NCBI GenBank assembly: GCA_009602735.1
Contig: WELA01001054.1
Location: forward strand, 33,096 to 56,742
DNA from: Mesotaenium endlicherianum
Lineage: Eukaryota; Streptophyta; Zygnematophyceae; Zygnematales; Mesotaeniaceae
Length of the DNA: 23,647 bases
Direction: 5' to 3'
The translations under genes and the position numbers were made by a program. Under the pieces are notes generated by a model. That model was not told where the DNA came from, searched no databases, and saw only the letters and a list, made by a program, of their open reading frames with translations. Shown here in pieces: positions 9,830 through 20,240 of this stretch (position 1 is the stretch's first letter; each line of letters opens with the position of its first letter).

Positions 9830-11633
9830 ATGAAGGTAAGGCTCTTACCACTCGAGTGTCCAAGTCCAGATTTTATGCCTCTCTCTTGCTTGCTTGTATA
9901 GGCGCTGATTCTCCTAGCTTCATGTCCATGTCCTTGTCATATATCTCCATCTTAGGAAGGACATATCAGCCCCATAACACTTGGTCTCCTCCTCATAGGT
10001 CCATATCCATAAAGTCGTAGTCTCCATCAAGCGACGATAGTAGTCTTGACAAGGCATGAGCGCGTAGTGGCGCTCGTGGTGCACCAAACTCCATCATAGT
10101 CTTCTTCTTGGCTAGATGCTCACTCCCACATACCTCTGGCTCTTCTTGAAGGTCAGCCTTCACAAAAGGCTCCAAGAAACACATTTGGAACGCCTCCAAG
10201 AGCTCCATAACTTGAGCAAACGCACATACTCTTATTGCTTGCACCTCATCTTGTGCACGCACACACGTCGTCTTGCAAGCGGGCTTCTCTTGAGCTCACT
10301 TTCTAGGAGCTCCTCCACTTGAGCAGTTGGGGTCTGCTCTATATATGAGCAAGGGGATCATACACCTCTACTTGCTCCANGGGGATCATACACCTCTACT
10401 TGTTCCATCGGCGATGCGCGCTCGCCAAGGTTGTTAGGAGGCACGCTTGCTACATGCGATGACCGGGTCAAGGTCACCAACACAAGCGCTTCTCCTTAAC
10501 CTTCACCTTCCCGCGTCGCTTCTTTGCTAGCGGGCTGAAGATAGCTACTTGTGGTTATATCTACCTCCACCTATTTCACTATCCTCACTTGACCATACTC
10601 CTCCTTGGTCTTCATTTGACGCGTGCACTAAAGCACTAGAGGATAGGCTACTCTCTTTGTGCAACTCCTTCCACATGCTTAGCTTCTCGAGTGCACTCTA
10701 GCCTTGGTCACCCCACTGACACTTCTTACTACTAAACCCAGCTTGCCTTGGTGCTCTACTGTCACATAAAGAGCTTCCATAGATGCACCAAAATCTGCCC
10801 CTTAACTATGCCAACACACAACTATTGGCACGCGCACTTCTAGTGGGAGACATCTCTTGCACTAGCCCTCTTGCACCAACTTCATACCTTGCTTCTTCTT
10901 CCACACCATAGGCTTGTCTTCATCATAGTTCTCAACTTCATATACTCCGTAGTACTCTCCTCCATAAGAAAAGAGAAATCTGAACTTGAAAGGCTCCATC
11001 TCCATCTCTCCTCTTTGAAGAAAAATCTGGAATACTTCTTCTTGCTCCAAGCCTTCTCCACGGTGCTTCTCTTCACTTGAGGCTTCTTCAATCTCCATAC
11101 AAGGTACCAAGCTCCATCATGGCTGGCCTCAAATAACCAGTGGCTACATAGGAGTGATGCAAGGCAACCCAAATCTGGCCACATACTTGGCCAACTTGGT
11201 GCAACACCCCGGTGCACCCTCTCTTGAGCTTCTCATGAGCTCCTCTTGAGCTTGCGAGTGCTATGCTCGCCAAAGCTCCTAGACTTGCAAGTACACATGC
11301 TTGACAAGTCCCCGGTTGCCTACCCTTAAAATCTGCTCCACCTTCATTGAAGAACTGAAATAAAGATGGGCACACACTCCTTTCTAGCCACTATCACCTC
11401 TATGCTAAGTCCCCTCATCAAAGAAAGAGCTTAACACTAAAGAGCTTGCATCTTCAAGGAAAAATCCAGCCGTGTGAACTCCAGATTTTCTTCATGCTCA
11501 TATGTCTCCATACTCAAGCAAAGGCTGCTCTATATTACTTATATCACTACCATGCTTGGGCAACCTTCTTATACTACAAGGAAGATGTACAAAAATCTGG
11601 TTGCATCCAAGTTAACACTTTTTGGAGCACCTC
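9830..11633 (-). mobile_element. Internal region of element B, no recognisable protein
   Basis: Short minus-strand open frames occur (9993-10262, 10862-11110, 11088-11375), some rich in Glu and Lys, but none shows a gag, protease, RT or integrase motif. This fits a non-autonomous or strongly decayed LTR element. It contains a single-N gap at 10380. It is cut at the high end by LTR C. Confidence 0.35.
10353..10407. other. Assembly gap with flanking 27-nt duplication
   Basis: A 27-nt sequence ending at 10379 is repeated from 10381 with one mismatch, with only the N at 10380 between them. This is the pattern left when overlapping contig ends are joined without merging. Confidence 0.75.
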
Positions 11634-12377
11634 TGTAAGGTCATAGGTTTATAAAATGCATTTTTAAGTTTCATGAAAGTATGTTTTGATTACATAGTCG
11701 TGTAGAGTGCATTTTTGTGGTCATTTTGATATAAAGTTCATCGAATTTGGTCAAGTATTGAGAGAGTTGTGGATTTCCGAAGTCTAATTAGTTTTGAGGT
11801 GGGTTGACGACTGTCCTTAATTCGCGGTGAGCGCGACCGTCGGATTGACCGACAGCGTCAAGCGATCTGGCCCGTTAGAATGAACTCGAACCTTCACGTA
11901 AGTTCGGCTGACGCAGAGTGCCGACTAGGTCGATTTACCTAGAAGTTTCGATTTAGCCTAGCGCGTCTAAGATAGAATATTCTAGTAATGTCGATGCATG
12001 TATGTGGACGTCAATTTGGTCCGACACGTCAGATTAGACTGATCTGGCTCACTCACGAATATTTCGGAAGGGACGATTTGACGAACACTCAGTAAAATCC
12101 GTAGCTTCCTCCTAGAGAGGAGCACTTACGCAGAAAATTATAAATAGGCATAACTTCTTTGTTTCTTATCAATTTTCACTTCTGTAAACTTCTACGGGTT
12201 CGTAATGACAAGGCCTTTCATCCTAGTACATTGTTGAGCAGTTTCTTGCCACTCAAAATGTCAAGTAATTTTCCTAAGCTTTCTTAGCAATATGCCGCTA
12301 AACTCTTGAGTATGATTGCAACTAACTTTGTTCCTCGTGAGTCACTACGCTTCCACTAGGGCACTCTGCCCCTTTCA
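11634..12377 (+). mobile_element. LTR C (5' LTR of plus-strand Ty3/Gypsy element)
   Basis: It starts TGTAAGGTCA and ends CCCCTTTCA two bases before the primer-binding site, length about 744 bp. A TATAAATA box lies at 12139-12146. It shares TTTGGTCAAGTAT and neighbouring words with LTR-like block D, and CAAGTATTGAGA with LTR A. The left border is inferred from the TG and from alignment to LTR A. No 3' copy is present, so identity between the two LTRs cannot be used to date insertion. Confidence 0.65.
12139..12146 (+). promoter_or_regulatory. TATA box of LTR C
   Basis: TATAAATA followed by GG, about 240 bases before the LTR end, is the expected place for the RNA polymerase II promoter of the element. 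Confidence 0.6.
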
Positions 12378-12379
12378 TT

Positions 12380-12391
12380 TGGTATCGGAGC
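12380..12391 (+). other. Primer-binding site (initiator Met tRNA)
   Basis: TGGTATCGGAGC differs by one base from TGGTATCAGAGC, the complement of the 3' end of plant initiator Met tRNA. It lies two bases after LTR C and fixes the strand and the start of the internal region. Confidence 0.85.
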
Positions 12392-12414
12392 TGGGCTAGT
12401 TTGCATATTATATT

Positions 12415-13445
12415 ATGGAGTCGTAATCGGCAGCTGGAGGAGGCGAACATGTCGAGCATGTCGAGCGCGCGGGGCAGCAGGCAGCACCAACAATGACTAG
12501 AGAGCAACAGGAGATGCAGGCGATGCTAAGGCAAATGGCGAATGCAATTGGAGGAGAAGTCTACGCCCAATTTCAACAAAATATGCGCGCGGAAGTGGAG
12601 AGAATGGTGCGAGTTGTTGTTGGAAATGCCGCTTCGACGAATTCGGCACCTGCACCCGTTGTACCACCAATTCATGTTAACCCAGTGGAGCAACCAGTTA
12701 TTCCACCCGCATCGGGAGTGCGTGCGCCTAAGCCTGAAGTGTACACTGGAGAGCGTGGATCGCCGCTTGTTCATCAATGGATTTTTGGAGTGAAGAAGTT
12801 TATGGAGTATTCTGCGCTCTCGCCCGACAGGCAAGTCGCCTTTGTCATACTTTGCTGCAGAAGAGTGCTGGAGCTTGGTATGAACAAGAGGAGCAGCTGT
12901 CTGGAATTCCTGCTACTGTTGATCAGCTCTTTGAAGGCTTGAAGAGGCAAATTCAACCTATTGCACCCGAGGCTACCGCTCGAGATCTATTGGTGCCCCT
13001 TCGTCAACGAGGAAGCATTCAGGAGTATGTATCGCGCTTCAACGAGCTGGTGCTTCAATGTCCATCCATGCACGAGTCGGAGATGATGGACAAGTTCAAG
13101 AGGGGACTCAAGCCAACTGTGGCTAAGGATGTGGCGTTGAAGGACCCTACCAGTCTTGGAGAAATGATGGCATTGGCAACAAGGGTCGACGCTGTGGAGT
13201 ATAATCAGAGGCAGTGGGGCAGCCACAACTTTGGAGGTTATCGACACTTTGGATCTCAAGCGCCAAGCACGAGTGTTCAAGGTCCTATATCTATGGAGTT
13301 GGGACTTGTGCAGTAGCAGCGCAGGGAGCAGAATTTTAAGCCGAGAGGACCTTGCTATAATTGTGGTAAGCTTGGACATTTGGCTCGAGACTGTTATGTG
13401 AAGGCAAAGCAACCTCAACAGCAGGAAAAAGGAGGACGCCAATAA
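12415..13445 (+). pseudogene. gag of Ty3/Gypsy element C, broken
   Basis: This would encode the capsid/nucleocapsid polyprotein. The frame starts with ATG at 12415, but its fourth codon is TAA; reading continues in frame to a second ATG at 12493. Residues after about 12700 (EVYTGERGSPLVHQWIFG, and after a frameshift near 12845 GAWYEQEE, LLVPLRQRGSIQEYVSRFNE) are the retrotransposon gag domain. A TAG at 13314-13316 interrupts the region before a CCHC zinc knuckle, [14 protein letters not shown] (Cx2Cx4Hx4C), at about 13350-13392. The frame closes with TAA at 13443. pol follows in a different frame with only a few bases between. The sequence shows one frameshift and two premature stops, so no intact Gag is expected. 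Confidence 0.8.
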
Positions 13446-13456
13446 GTCGTTCTGGG

Positions 13457-15936
13457 GTGTCTACTGGCGTGAAGACGAGAATTCACAAGGAGGTTATCCC
13501 CAGGAGCCTGCCGAGAAGCAAAGGACGAGATGTTGACAAGCCTATCATCGTGGAAGGAGTGGTCGACGGCAACAAGGCGAAGTGTATGGTCGACAGTGGC
13601 GCAAGTGCAAACTTTGTGCACAAGGTGCTGGTGAAAGAGTGGCGAATCCCTGTGCAGAACCATTATGAGCCTAAGGAGGCAATCATGGCAAATGGGCAGA
13701 GACTCAAGTGTGGTGCACCTACGGAAGCTATTCACGTGGAAGTAGCAGGGCACCAGAGTACTGAAGTTATGGAGCAGGCAGAGTTAGGTCACCATGAGGT
13801 GGTATTGGGCCGACCATGGCTAAGAAAAGCCAACCCTCGAGTGCACTGGAGCACAGGACAAGTGAAAGTCCAAGGGCGTGATGGTCGAATGGAGACAGCG
13901 AAACAGGTGGAGGCAGATATGACCACAAGTAACTGTCTTCTGTCGAGCCTGCAAGTTAAGAAGCTATGCAGGGCGAATCAGGTGAAGGAGATGTACCTTG
14001 TTTCGGTGGCCCTGGCCAGGTCATCAGATGGAGCAAGCGTGAATCCTAACAGCCTGGGCGAATGTACATCGCCGGAAGAGCAAGTAGTGGTGTCTGATCC
14101 CCTTGCTCAGAAGGAGCAGAGCCCAACTGCTCAAGAGAAGAAGCCTGCTGAGATGCCTGCCCAAATTAAGGCGCTGTTGGAGGAGTTCAAGAGCGTATTT
14201 CCTGAGGAGCTACCTACAGGATTACCTCCACAGAGAGCTATGGAGCACAAGATTGAGTTGGAACCAGGGAGCAAGCCACCAGTGAGACCCGCCTATCGAC
14301 AATCGTTTGCGGAGTTGGATGAGTTAAAGAAGCAACTGACGGAGTTATTGGAGAAGGGATTCATTCGACCCTGCGAGTCTCCATCTGCAGCGCCAGTCTT
14401 ATTTGTGAAGAAGAAGGATGGGACTATGAGGATGTGTGTCGACTACCGGGCACTCAACAAGGTCACTATCAAGAACAGGTACCCACTTCCACGAGTGGAC
14501 GAGTTGATTGACAGGCTTGTCGGGGCGAAGTATTTCTCGAAGATCGATTTGAGGAGTGGCCATCACCAGGTACGAATTGCGGAAGAAGATGTTCAGAAGA
14601 CTGCTTTCAGAACTCGCTATGGTTTGTTCGAGTTCACAGTCATGCCTTTTGGGTTGACTAATGCACCTGCTACATTCATGGGACTCATGAAGAGTATCTT
14701 CAGACCCTACTTGGACCAATTTGTGGTGGCATCTTTGGACGACATCCTGATCTATTCGAAGACCTTGGAAGACCATGTGGAGCGTCTGAGGAAGGTGTTG
14801 GAGGTCTTGAGAGATCAGAAACTGTATGGAAGATGAGCAAGTGCGACTTCTGTCTCAAGGAGGTGGAGTTTCTTGGACACATAGTGGGAGCTGAAGGAGT
14901 CAAGGTGGAGCAGAAGAAGGTGCAAGCAGTCAGAGATTGGCCGGTGCCTGCTGATATTCATCAACTCAGAAGTTTCCTCGACATGGCGCATTATTACCGA
15001 CGTTTCATTGAAGGATTTGCCAAGGTGTGTGCACCGCTCACAGACATGTTGAAGAAGCAGGAGAAGTGGCTATGGGGTGACAAGGAGCAGCAAGCCTTTG
15101 AGAAGATTAAAAAGCTGTTGACACAGGCACCTGTGTTGGCAATTGCAAGTCCAGAGCTTCCTCTCACTATCATCACGGACGCATCAAATTTCGCAGTGGG
15201 AGCCATTCTTCTCCAGGACCAGGGCAAAGGATTGCAGCCTGTGGCATATGAGAGCAGGAAGTTGAGTCCTGCTGAGCAAAACTATGCAGCACACGAGCGG
15301 AAGATGTTGGCTATTATCCAGGCTTTGAGGATTTGGCGATGTTATGTGGACGGTCGGAAGGTATTCATCAAGACCGACCACAAGAGCTTGGAGAAGTTTA
15401 TGACACAACCAACGTTGACACCAAGACAGGCAAGGTGGATGGAGTTTCTGCAACAGTTCGACCACAAGATTGAATACTTACCTGGGAAGATCAACCCTGC
15501 AGACGCTTTATCCAGGAGGTGTGACCTTGCAGCTGTCTCAGTCATCAAGGAGAATATGGACTTCAAGGAGAAGCTTCAAAGAGGTTATGAGGAGGACCCA
15601 GAATTTGTTGATGGTGGAGCAGCTGAGTTCAACTCGAGTATGCAGAAGAAGGACGGCATATGGTATTATGGTGATTCCAACAGAGTGGTGGTACCTGACA
15701 TCAAGGAGCTACGAGACTTACTACTTGCGGACCATCATGACTGCTTATATGCTGGACACTTTGGAAGCGAGAAGACGGCAAGCGTGCTGAAGCGGGAATA
15801 CTACTGGAGAAATATGGACAAGGACATCGACGAGTGGATCAGGAGTTGCGATGCGTGCCAGAGACAAGACACCAAATCAAAAGAAGGGAGTTGTTTGCGG
15901 CCATACGTTGACCCGAATGAAGGACATCCAGGATGA
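13457..15936 (+). pseudogene. pol of Ty3/Gypsy element C: PR-RT-RNase H-truncated IN
   Basis: Domains in order: retropepsin with [12 protein letters not shown] (active-site D-S-G) near residue 46; reverse transcriptase from about 13.95 kb with [23 protein letters not shown] and [11 protein letters not shown] (both catalytic Asp kept); RNase H with TDAS, HERKMLA and TDHKSLE (D, E, D kept), and NPADALSR; then the integrase HHCC zinc domain (H-x-H ... CDAC) at about 15745-15870. A one-base deletion near 14830 shifts the frame between RT palm and thumb. After the zinc domain the similarity stops at about 15890, and the frame ends at 15936. The integrase catalytic core, 3' UTR, polypurine tract and 3' LTR are all missing. 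There is no ATG where the frame opens, which fits expression from gag by frameshift or readthrough. The codon pattern is less GC-rich than in the minus-strand DNMT element. Confidence 0.85.
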
Positions 15937-16194
15937 CTACCTACACCGCCACCACCGGTCGAGATCGATGATGTCGTGCGTTAAGAGATCGGGTGCGCAT
16001 TGTCGGCATAAGCAACACACAGTAGACAAGCAGGCTTTGCTGCAATGAAGTCTATAATACAAATGGCTTAATAGCCAAAAAGGGAGTCAAGCGTCAAATG
16101 TTTTAATTAAGGGAAGTGTACTCTCCAGAGTGAGCACCTCAAGACTGTAATCTGGTAGGAAAACAACTAATGAAGTATGGCCCAAAAGATCACT
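15937..16194. other. Junction sequence between element C and LTR-like block D
   Basis: No gene or LTR is recognisable here. It follows the abrupt end of integrase similarity and precedes block D. It could be a leftover of the target DNA or of another element. Confidence 0.35.
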
Positions 16195-17045
16195 GGAAGC
16201 ACATCATGATCTTCAGAGTAGTCCTATGGCAAGGGCTTAAGCTGTGACTCTGCTCACCACTTGTGAAGTTCTTCAAGTGACTGGAAGCCTGGAGGGCTTG
16301 CTCTTCACAAGAGAGTAACTCAGTGGTCCTGAAAACACAAGAGATAAAAGTGTAAACTTTATTGATAATCTCTGTTACTTGCACCTGGCATAATGGACTT
16401 CTAAAAGATGTCTCTTCTAGGGACATCTCTAGTATTTATACCCCTGGAAATCCGGCGGGGTATGCGGCGAATCCAATGCATGGAGTCACTCTAGGAGGCT
16501 CTTCTATGTCCACTAATGTGTACAAGGCATGTACTAGCACTCCTATAGGCTAAGCATAACTCAAACCAATCAAAGCAAGGTGCGTAGGATATGCTACGTG
16601 GTCCTCATTGGTCGAGCTTACCTTGGGTGATTCTACCTAGATAGCACCTCAAAAGTGGATCTGGAAATTGAGGAAGCTTCCTCTAGGAGTAGGTGATGCA
16701 ATCACCAAGTTATAGCCTCAATGATGCACATATACTATGGAAATGCAAAGCTTATGTAGGCTCAGGGGCTCGCGGATTTGTGCGCACAAGCTAGGGGTTT
16801 TAGGGGGTCACGAATAGGCAAGAATGTGTCCCTTGTGCACATTGAAACACAAATTGCCCTTTGGTGAGGATCCGCTAAGGGGCCGGTAGGTGACGCGGAC
16901 TAGATCGCTCATATCTCGCTTGATACTTGACCAAATGACGCGAACCCGGTGCCATTCGGAAGGTGACTCGACACGCTACAATTTGGTGACTTGGAAATTG
17001 AGAAAAGGTCAATGTATGGATGCGTAAAGTCTATGCAAAGTCGGC
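16195..17045 (-). mobile_element. LTR-like block D (minus strand)
   Basis: On the minus strand TTTGGTCAAGTATCAAGCGAG (16917-16937) matches the TTTGGTCAAGTAT phrase about 110 bases inside LTR C. A TATAAATA box (16433-16440) and an AATAAA signal (16358-16363) follow with the same spacing as in LTR A. Two CCAAT-type words lie upstream of the TATA box. Borders are estimated from these spacings, not from clear TG...CA ends. It abuts the truncated integrase of the DNMT element. It is either that element's own 3' LTR or, more likely from the abrupt join, an LTR of an A/C-related element. Confidence 0.45.
16433..16440 (-). promoter_or_regulatory. TATA box of LTR-like block D
   Basis: Minus-strand TATAAATA lies about 75 bases upstream of AATAAA (16358-16363), a typical U3/R arrangement. 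Confidence 0.5.
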
Positions 17046-19207
17046 CTTCCTGACGCCAAGGTACGCTTGACGCGCAAGATGACCGGCGAGCTGCTGGTGT
17101 CGAGGGTGTATTTCGTCTGGCGTCGCAGGTACACAAAGTCACCTGCGGAGAACTGCAACACCCGCGAATGATAGGCTCCTCCACGAGTCATGGCGTACCT
17201 CAGTGTGTTGCGATGCTGTGCGATGCTGAGGTTATCCATGGCTATGGGCATCAGGCGCCGAAAGAGCTGAGCACGCTGCCCGATGAGAGCGCTCCATGTC
17301 TTGGGACTGTCCAAGTCCAAGACGTTCTCGGCCACAGTCCTGGCTGCTGCTGGCAGGATGGGCTGTCGGCCGTAGAGAAGGAAGTAGGGAGAGTGAGAGG
17401 CCAGAGAGGCCTGCTTACTGAACCTGTACCCCATCGCCAGCCAAGGGAGGGCGTCGTCCTAGTAGGTACGGTTGTGGGCAAGGCAATACTTCCGTAACCC
17501 TAGCTTGACGGTCTGCACCATGCGCTCGGCGAGGCCGTCTGCCTGAGGATGATCGCGGGAGGTGGTGCGGTGGTCGATCATAGAGCGCTCCAGCAGCTTC
17601 TAAAAGCTGCCTTGGAACTCCTTGCCCTGGTCGGTCAGCACCTCAGCGCAGCCGCCAAAACGGCTAAGGACCTGATTGAGGAAGGCCTGAGCGATCCCCT
17701 CACTGGCCTTGCTGGGCAAGGGCACGAGCTCGATCCACTTGGACATGTGCTCAATCATCACCAAGACGAAGAGGTTGCCCTGGCGAGACTTGGGCAGCTC
17801 CCCAGCCAAGTCAAGCGACCACCTGTAGAACAGCCCCTGAATAGGAAGGGGGCTGAGGGCAACGGTGCGCGCTGTGAAGCTCGAGCGCACACGGTCGCAG
17901 AGAGTGCAGCTGCTGACGACAGTGGCGACGACCTTAGTCATGCCGTGCCACCAGTACTCGGCCTGAAGAAGGCTGAGGGTGCGCTTGACACCGAAGTGCC
18001 CGAGGGACTCGTGCACTCGGCGCACTAGCTGACTGCGTATGGCAGGCTCAGGAACCACCAAAACGGAGCCGTCTGCCATCACGCGCCGCACGCGCCCCTC
18101 CATGAAAATGAAGTCGCGGCTGCGCCTGAGGATGCGGTCGCGCTCGCGTGCGCTGACATCGAATGCCAACTCCTTGGCCGTGACGTACTGCAGCACTGGG
18201 GCGTTGTCCCACACGTCCTCGGGACCGCGCTGCCAGCTGTCCTGATCCTCTGCCGCTGCCAGGGCCAATCGCCGAGTGGTGACGGTGACCATGTCCAGGC
18301 TAGTGAGCCCTGCGGGCCGCACATCGCCGTCCACGGTGAAGGCCAGAAAGGCCGCCGCGTGCCAGGCCACCGGCTCATCCTCATCGTGGCGGGCCACCGT
18401 GAGATCCCTCGAGGAGGGCAGCGGGTTACGGCTGAGACCGTCAGCGTCCAGGTTGGTCGAGCCTGGACGGTGGTGCACGTCCAAGGTGTACTCCTGCAAG
18501 ATAAGCGCCCACCGTTCGTACTTGCCGGTCAAGCGCTCCGACGTCATGAGCCACTTAAGTGGCTGATGGTCGGTGACTAGGCGGAAGTGCGTGCCGTAGA
18601 GATAGTGCCTAAAGTGCACGATCGCCCAGACCGCTGCCAGACACTCCCCCTCGTAGGAGCCGTAGTTGCCTTCCGCGCGGTTGTTGCTGCGGCTGGCGTA
18701 GGCCCCCACATGCTCGAAGCCGTCATGCTCCTGCACCAGCACAGCGCCCAGCCCTGCCTGCGACCAGACGGTGTGGAGGATGAAGGGCTTTGCGTAGTCA
18801 GGACGCCGAAGCACAGGAGCGCTCATCAGCAGCTCCTTGAGCTTATCGAATGCCGCCTGCTGCTCTGGTCCCCATACGTAGGCAACGCCCTTGCGAAGCA
18901 AGTCGTTGAGCGACTTGGCTAGCTCGCTGAACCCTGGCACAAAGCGGCGGTAGTAGTTGGCGGTGCCGAGGAAGGCCCGCAGCTGCGAGAGATCTGTAGG
19001 AGGTGGGATGCCTGTGATGGCCGAGATCTTCGCCAGCTGGGGTGCCAAGCCGCTGGGGGAGAGCAGGTGACCAAGGTACTCCACCTCGCGGGTCCCAAAA
19101 GGGCACTTGCCTGGATGGCACTTGAGCCCAGCGGCCTCCAAGCGGTCCAGGACAGCAGTGATGTGCGTCACGTGCTCCTCAAACGTCTGACTAAAGACGA
19201 GCACGTC
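17046..19207 (-). pseudogene. RT thumb, RNase H and integrase of the DNMT element
   Basis: From the RT active site onward this encodes the connection subdomain (LRAFLGTANYYRRFVPGF), RNase H and integrase. In RNase H the first catalytic Asp is Val (HTVWSQAGLGAVL instead of HTDxSxxG); E (YEGECLA), D (VTDHQPLKW) and D (NLDADGLSR) remain. The integrase has H-x4-H...CTLC zinc ligands, then LDLAGEL, LTDQGKEF and LAERMVQ, so the D-D-E triad is complete. In-frame TAG codons occur just after EFQGSF (about 17597-17599) and in RTY*DDALPW (about 17460). The integrase C-terminal region up to GDFVYLRRQTKYTLD is present. Its last part is replaced by unrelated codons, ending at a stop at 17009. The integrase would insert the cDNA into the genome; this copy cannot make it whole. 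Confidence 0.85.
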
Positions 19208-19703
19208 ATTGATGTAGCCTCGGGCAAAGGACAGCCTGACTGCTCCTTATCCATTACCCTCTGGTAGCTGGCGCGTTCTTCAACCCAAACGGCATCACCA
19301 CCCACTCGTAGAGGCGCTGTGCTCCCCAGAACGCCGTCTTATGCTGGTGCTCCTCGGCGATGGGAATCTGGTTGAAGCCCTGACGCAGATCCAGCACTGA
19401 GAACCAAGTGCACGTGCCAATGTCGTCAAAGATCTCATCAGGCGTCGGCATAGGATATCTGTCCTGCTCGGTGACCTCGTTCAGCCTACGATAGTCACCG
19501 CACATCCTCTTCTCGGACCAGTTGCTCGAGGCATCCTTCTTGGCTGGCATGACCGTGGGTGCGGCATAGCGAGAGGAGGACTCCCAAATGAGCCGGCTGT
19601 CCTCCAGCTTGCCTGTCTGCGCGCTGATCAAGCCATCCTCGAAGTGGCTGTAGCGGTAACGCTTCAGGAAAATGAGCTCCTGCGACATGAGAGTAATACG
19701 CAA
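19208..19703 (-). pseudogene. Reverse transcriptase fingers/palm of the DNMT element
   Basis: This stretch is in frame with the methyltransferase upstream. RT motifs: RMCGDYRRLNEVTEQDRYPM, then FSVLDLRQGFNQIP (first catalytic Asp present), then YEWVVMPFGLKNAPAT. Right after NAPAT two bases appear to be missing and a stop follows at 19254-19256. A further shift in the next 40 bases restores the frame as SFARGYINDVLVFS. The active-site pair therefore reads YIND where the family has Y-x-DD: the first Asp codon has become AAT (19208-19210). Both the frameshifts and the Asp change would abolish polymerase activity. Confidence 0.85.
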
Positions 19704-20240
19704 GGGGTCCCCCCTGTAGCGCCCGAGATCGTGCATGCCGCTGGCAAAGCTGATGCTGCGCCTCCCGTTCAGCAGTGCCGTCAACTGTGCAGCCTGTGCC
19801 TTGGTGAGTGTCCCCCCCAGCTTCCATGTCGGTGGAGCTGGTGGCGTCGCCTGGCCTGCAGCTGGAGTCTCTTGTTTTGCCGCTGGGGTAGACTGTGGTG
19901 CTGCAGATGTCACCTGCCCCGCAGTGGTTGGCGCTCGGCCTGCCGCGGGTACCTGCACCGTGGCAGCTGCGGCCAGCTGCCTGGCACCGTCTGCCTGTGA
20001 GCGAGGAAAAAGAAAAGGTGACCGGGACTCCCTGGGTCGCTGTGAGGACTCCTCTCTCCGCCGGCCCCCCCCCAGCAAGCCAGAGGCCTCCCCGCGCGGC
20101 GGTGGGGAGGGGGGGCGGGTGCGGGCTGGCGGTGCAGGCCCTGCGCGCTGATGATGCCACGTTGTGCCTGGCGGGGTCTGATTGTCATCGTCGGTGGAGT
20201 CATTGTCCATATCATCGGCAGGCCGAGGTAGCTCGGGATG
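19704..20240 (-). CDS. Pro/Ala-rich linker between DNMT and RT
   Basis: In frame with both neighbours. It has an acidic patch (DDMDNDSTDDD), then Pro/Arg-rich and TPAA/AGQ-rich low-complexity sequence, then the conserved pre-RT segment of Gypsy elements (SASGMHDLG-like, HFEDGLISA). It probably acts as a spacer or a protease-processing region that separates DNMT from RT. No cleavage site can be read with confidence. Confidence 0.6.

Noticed and set aside
11625..16140. The 9-bp direct repeat GAGCACCTC at 11625-11633 and 16132-16140 as target duplication of element C.
   Set aside because: Gypsy elements make about 5-bp duplications, no 3' LTR lies before the second copy, and AGCACCTC occurs again at 16643.
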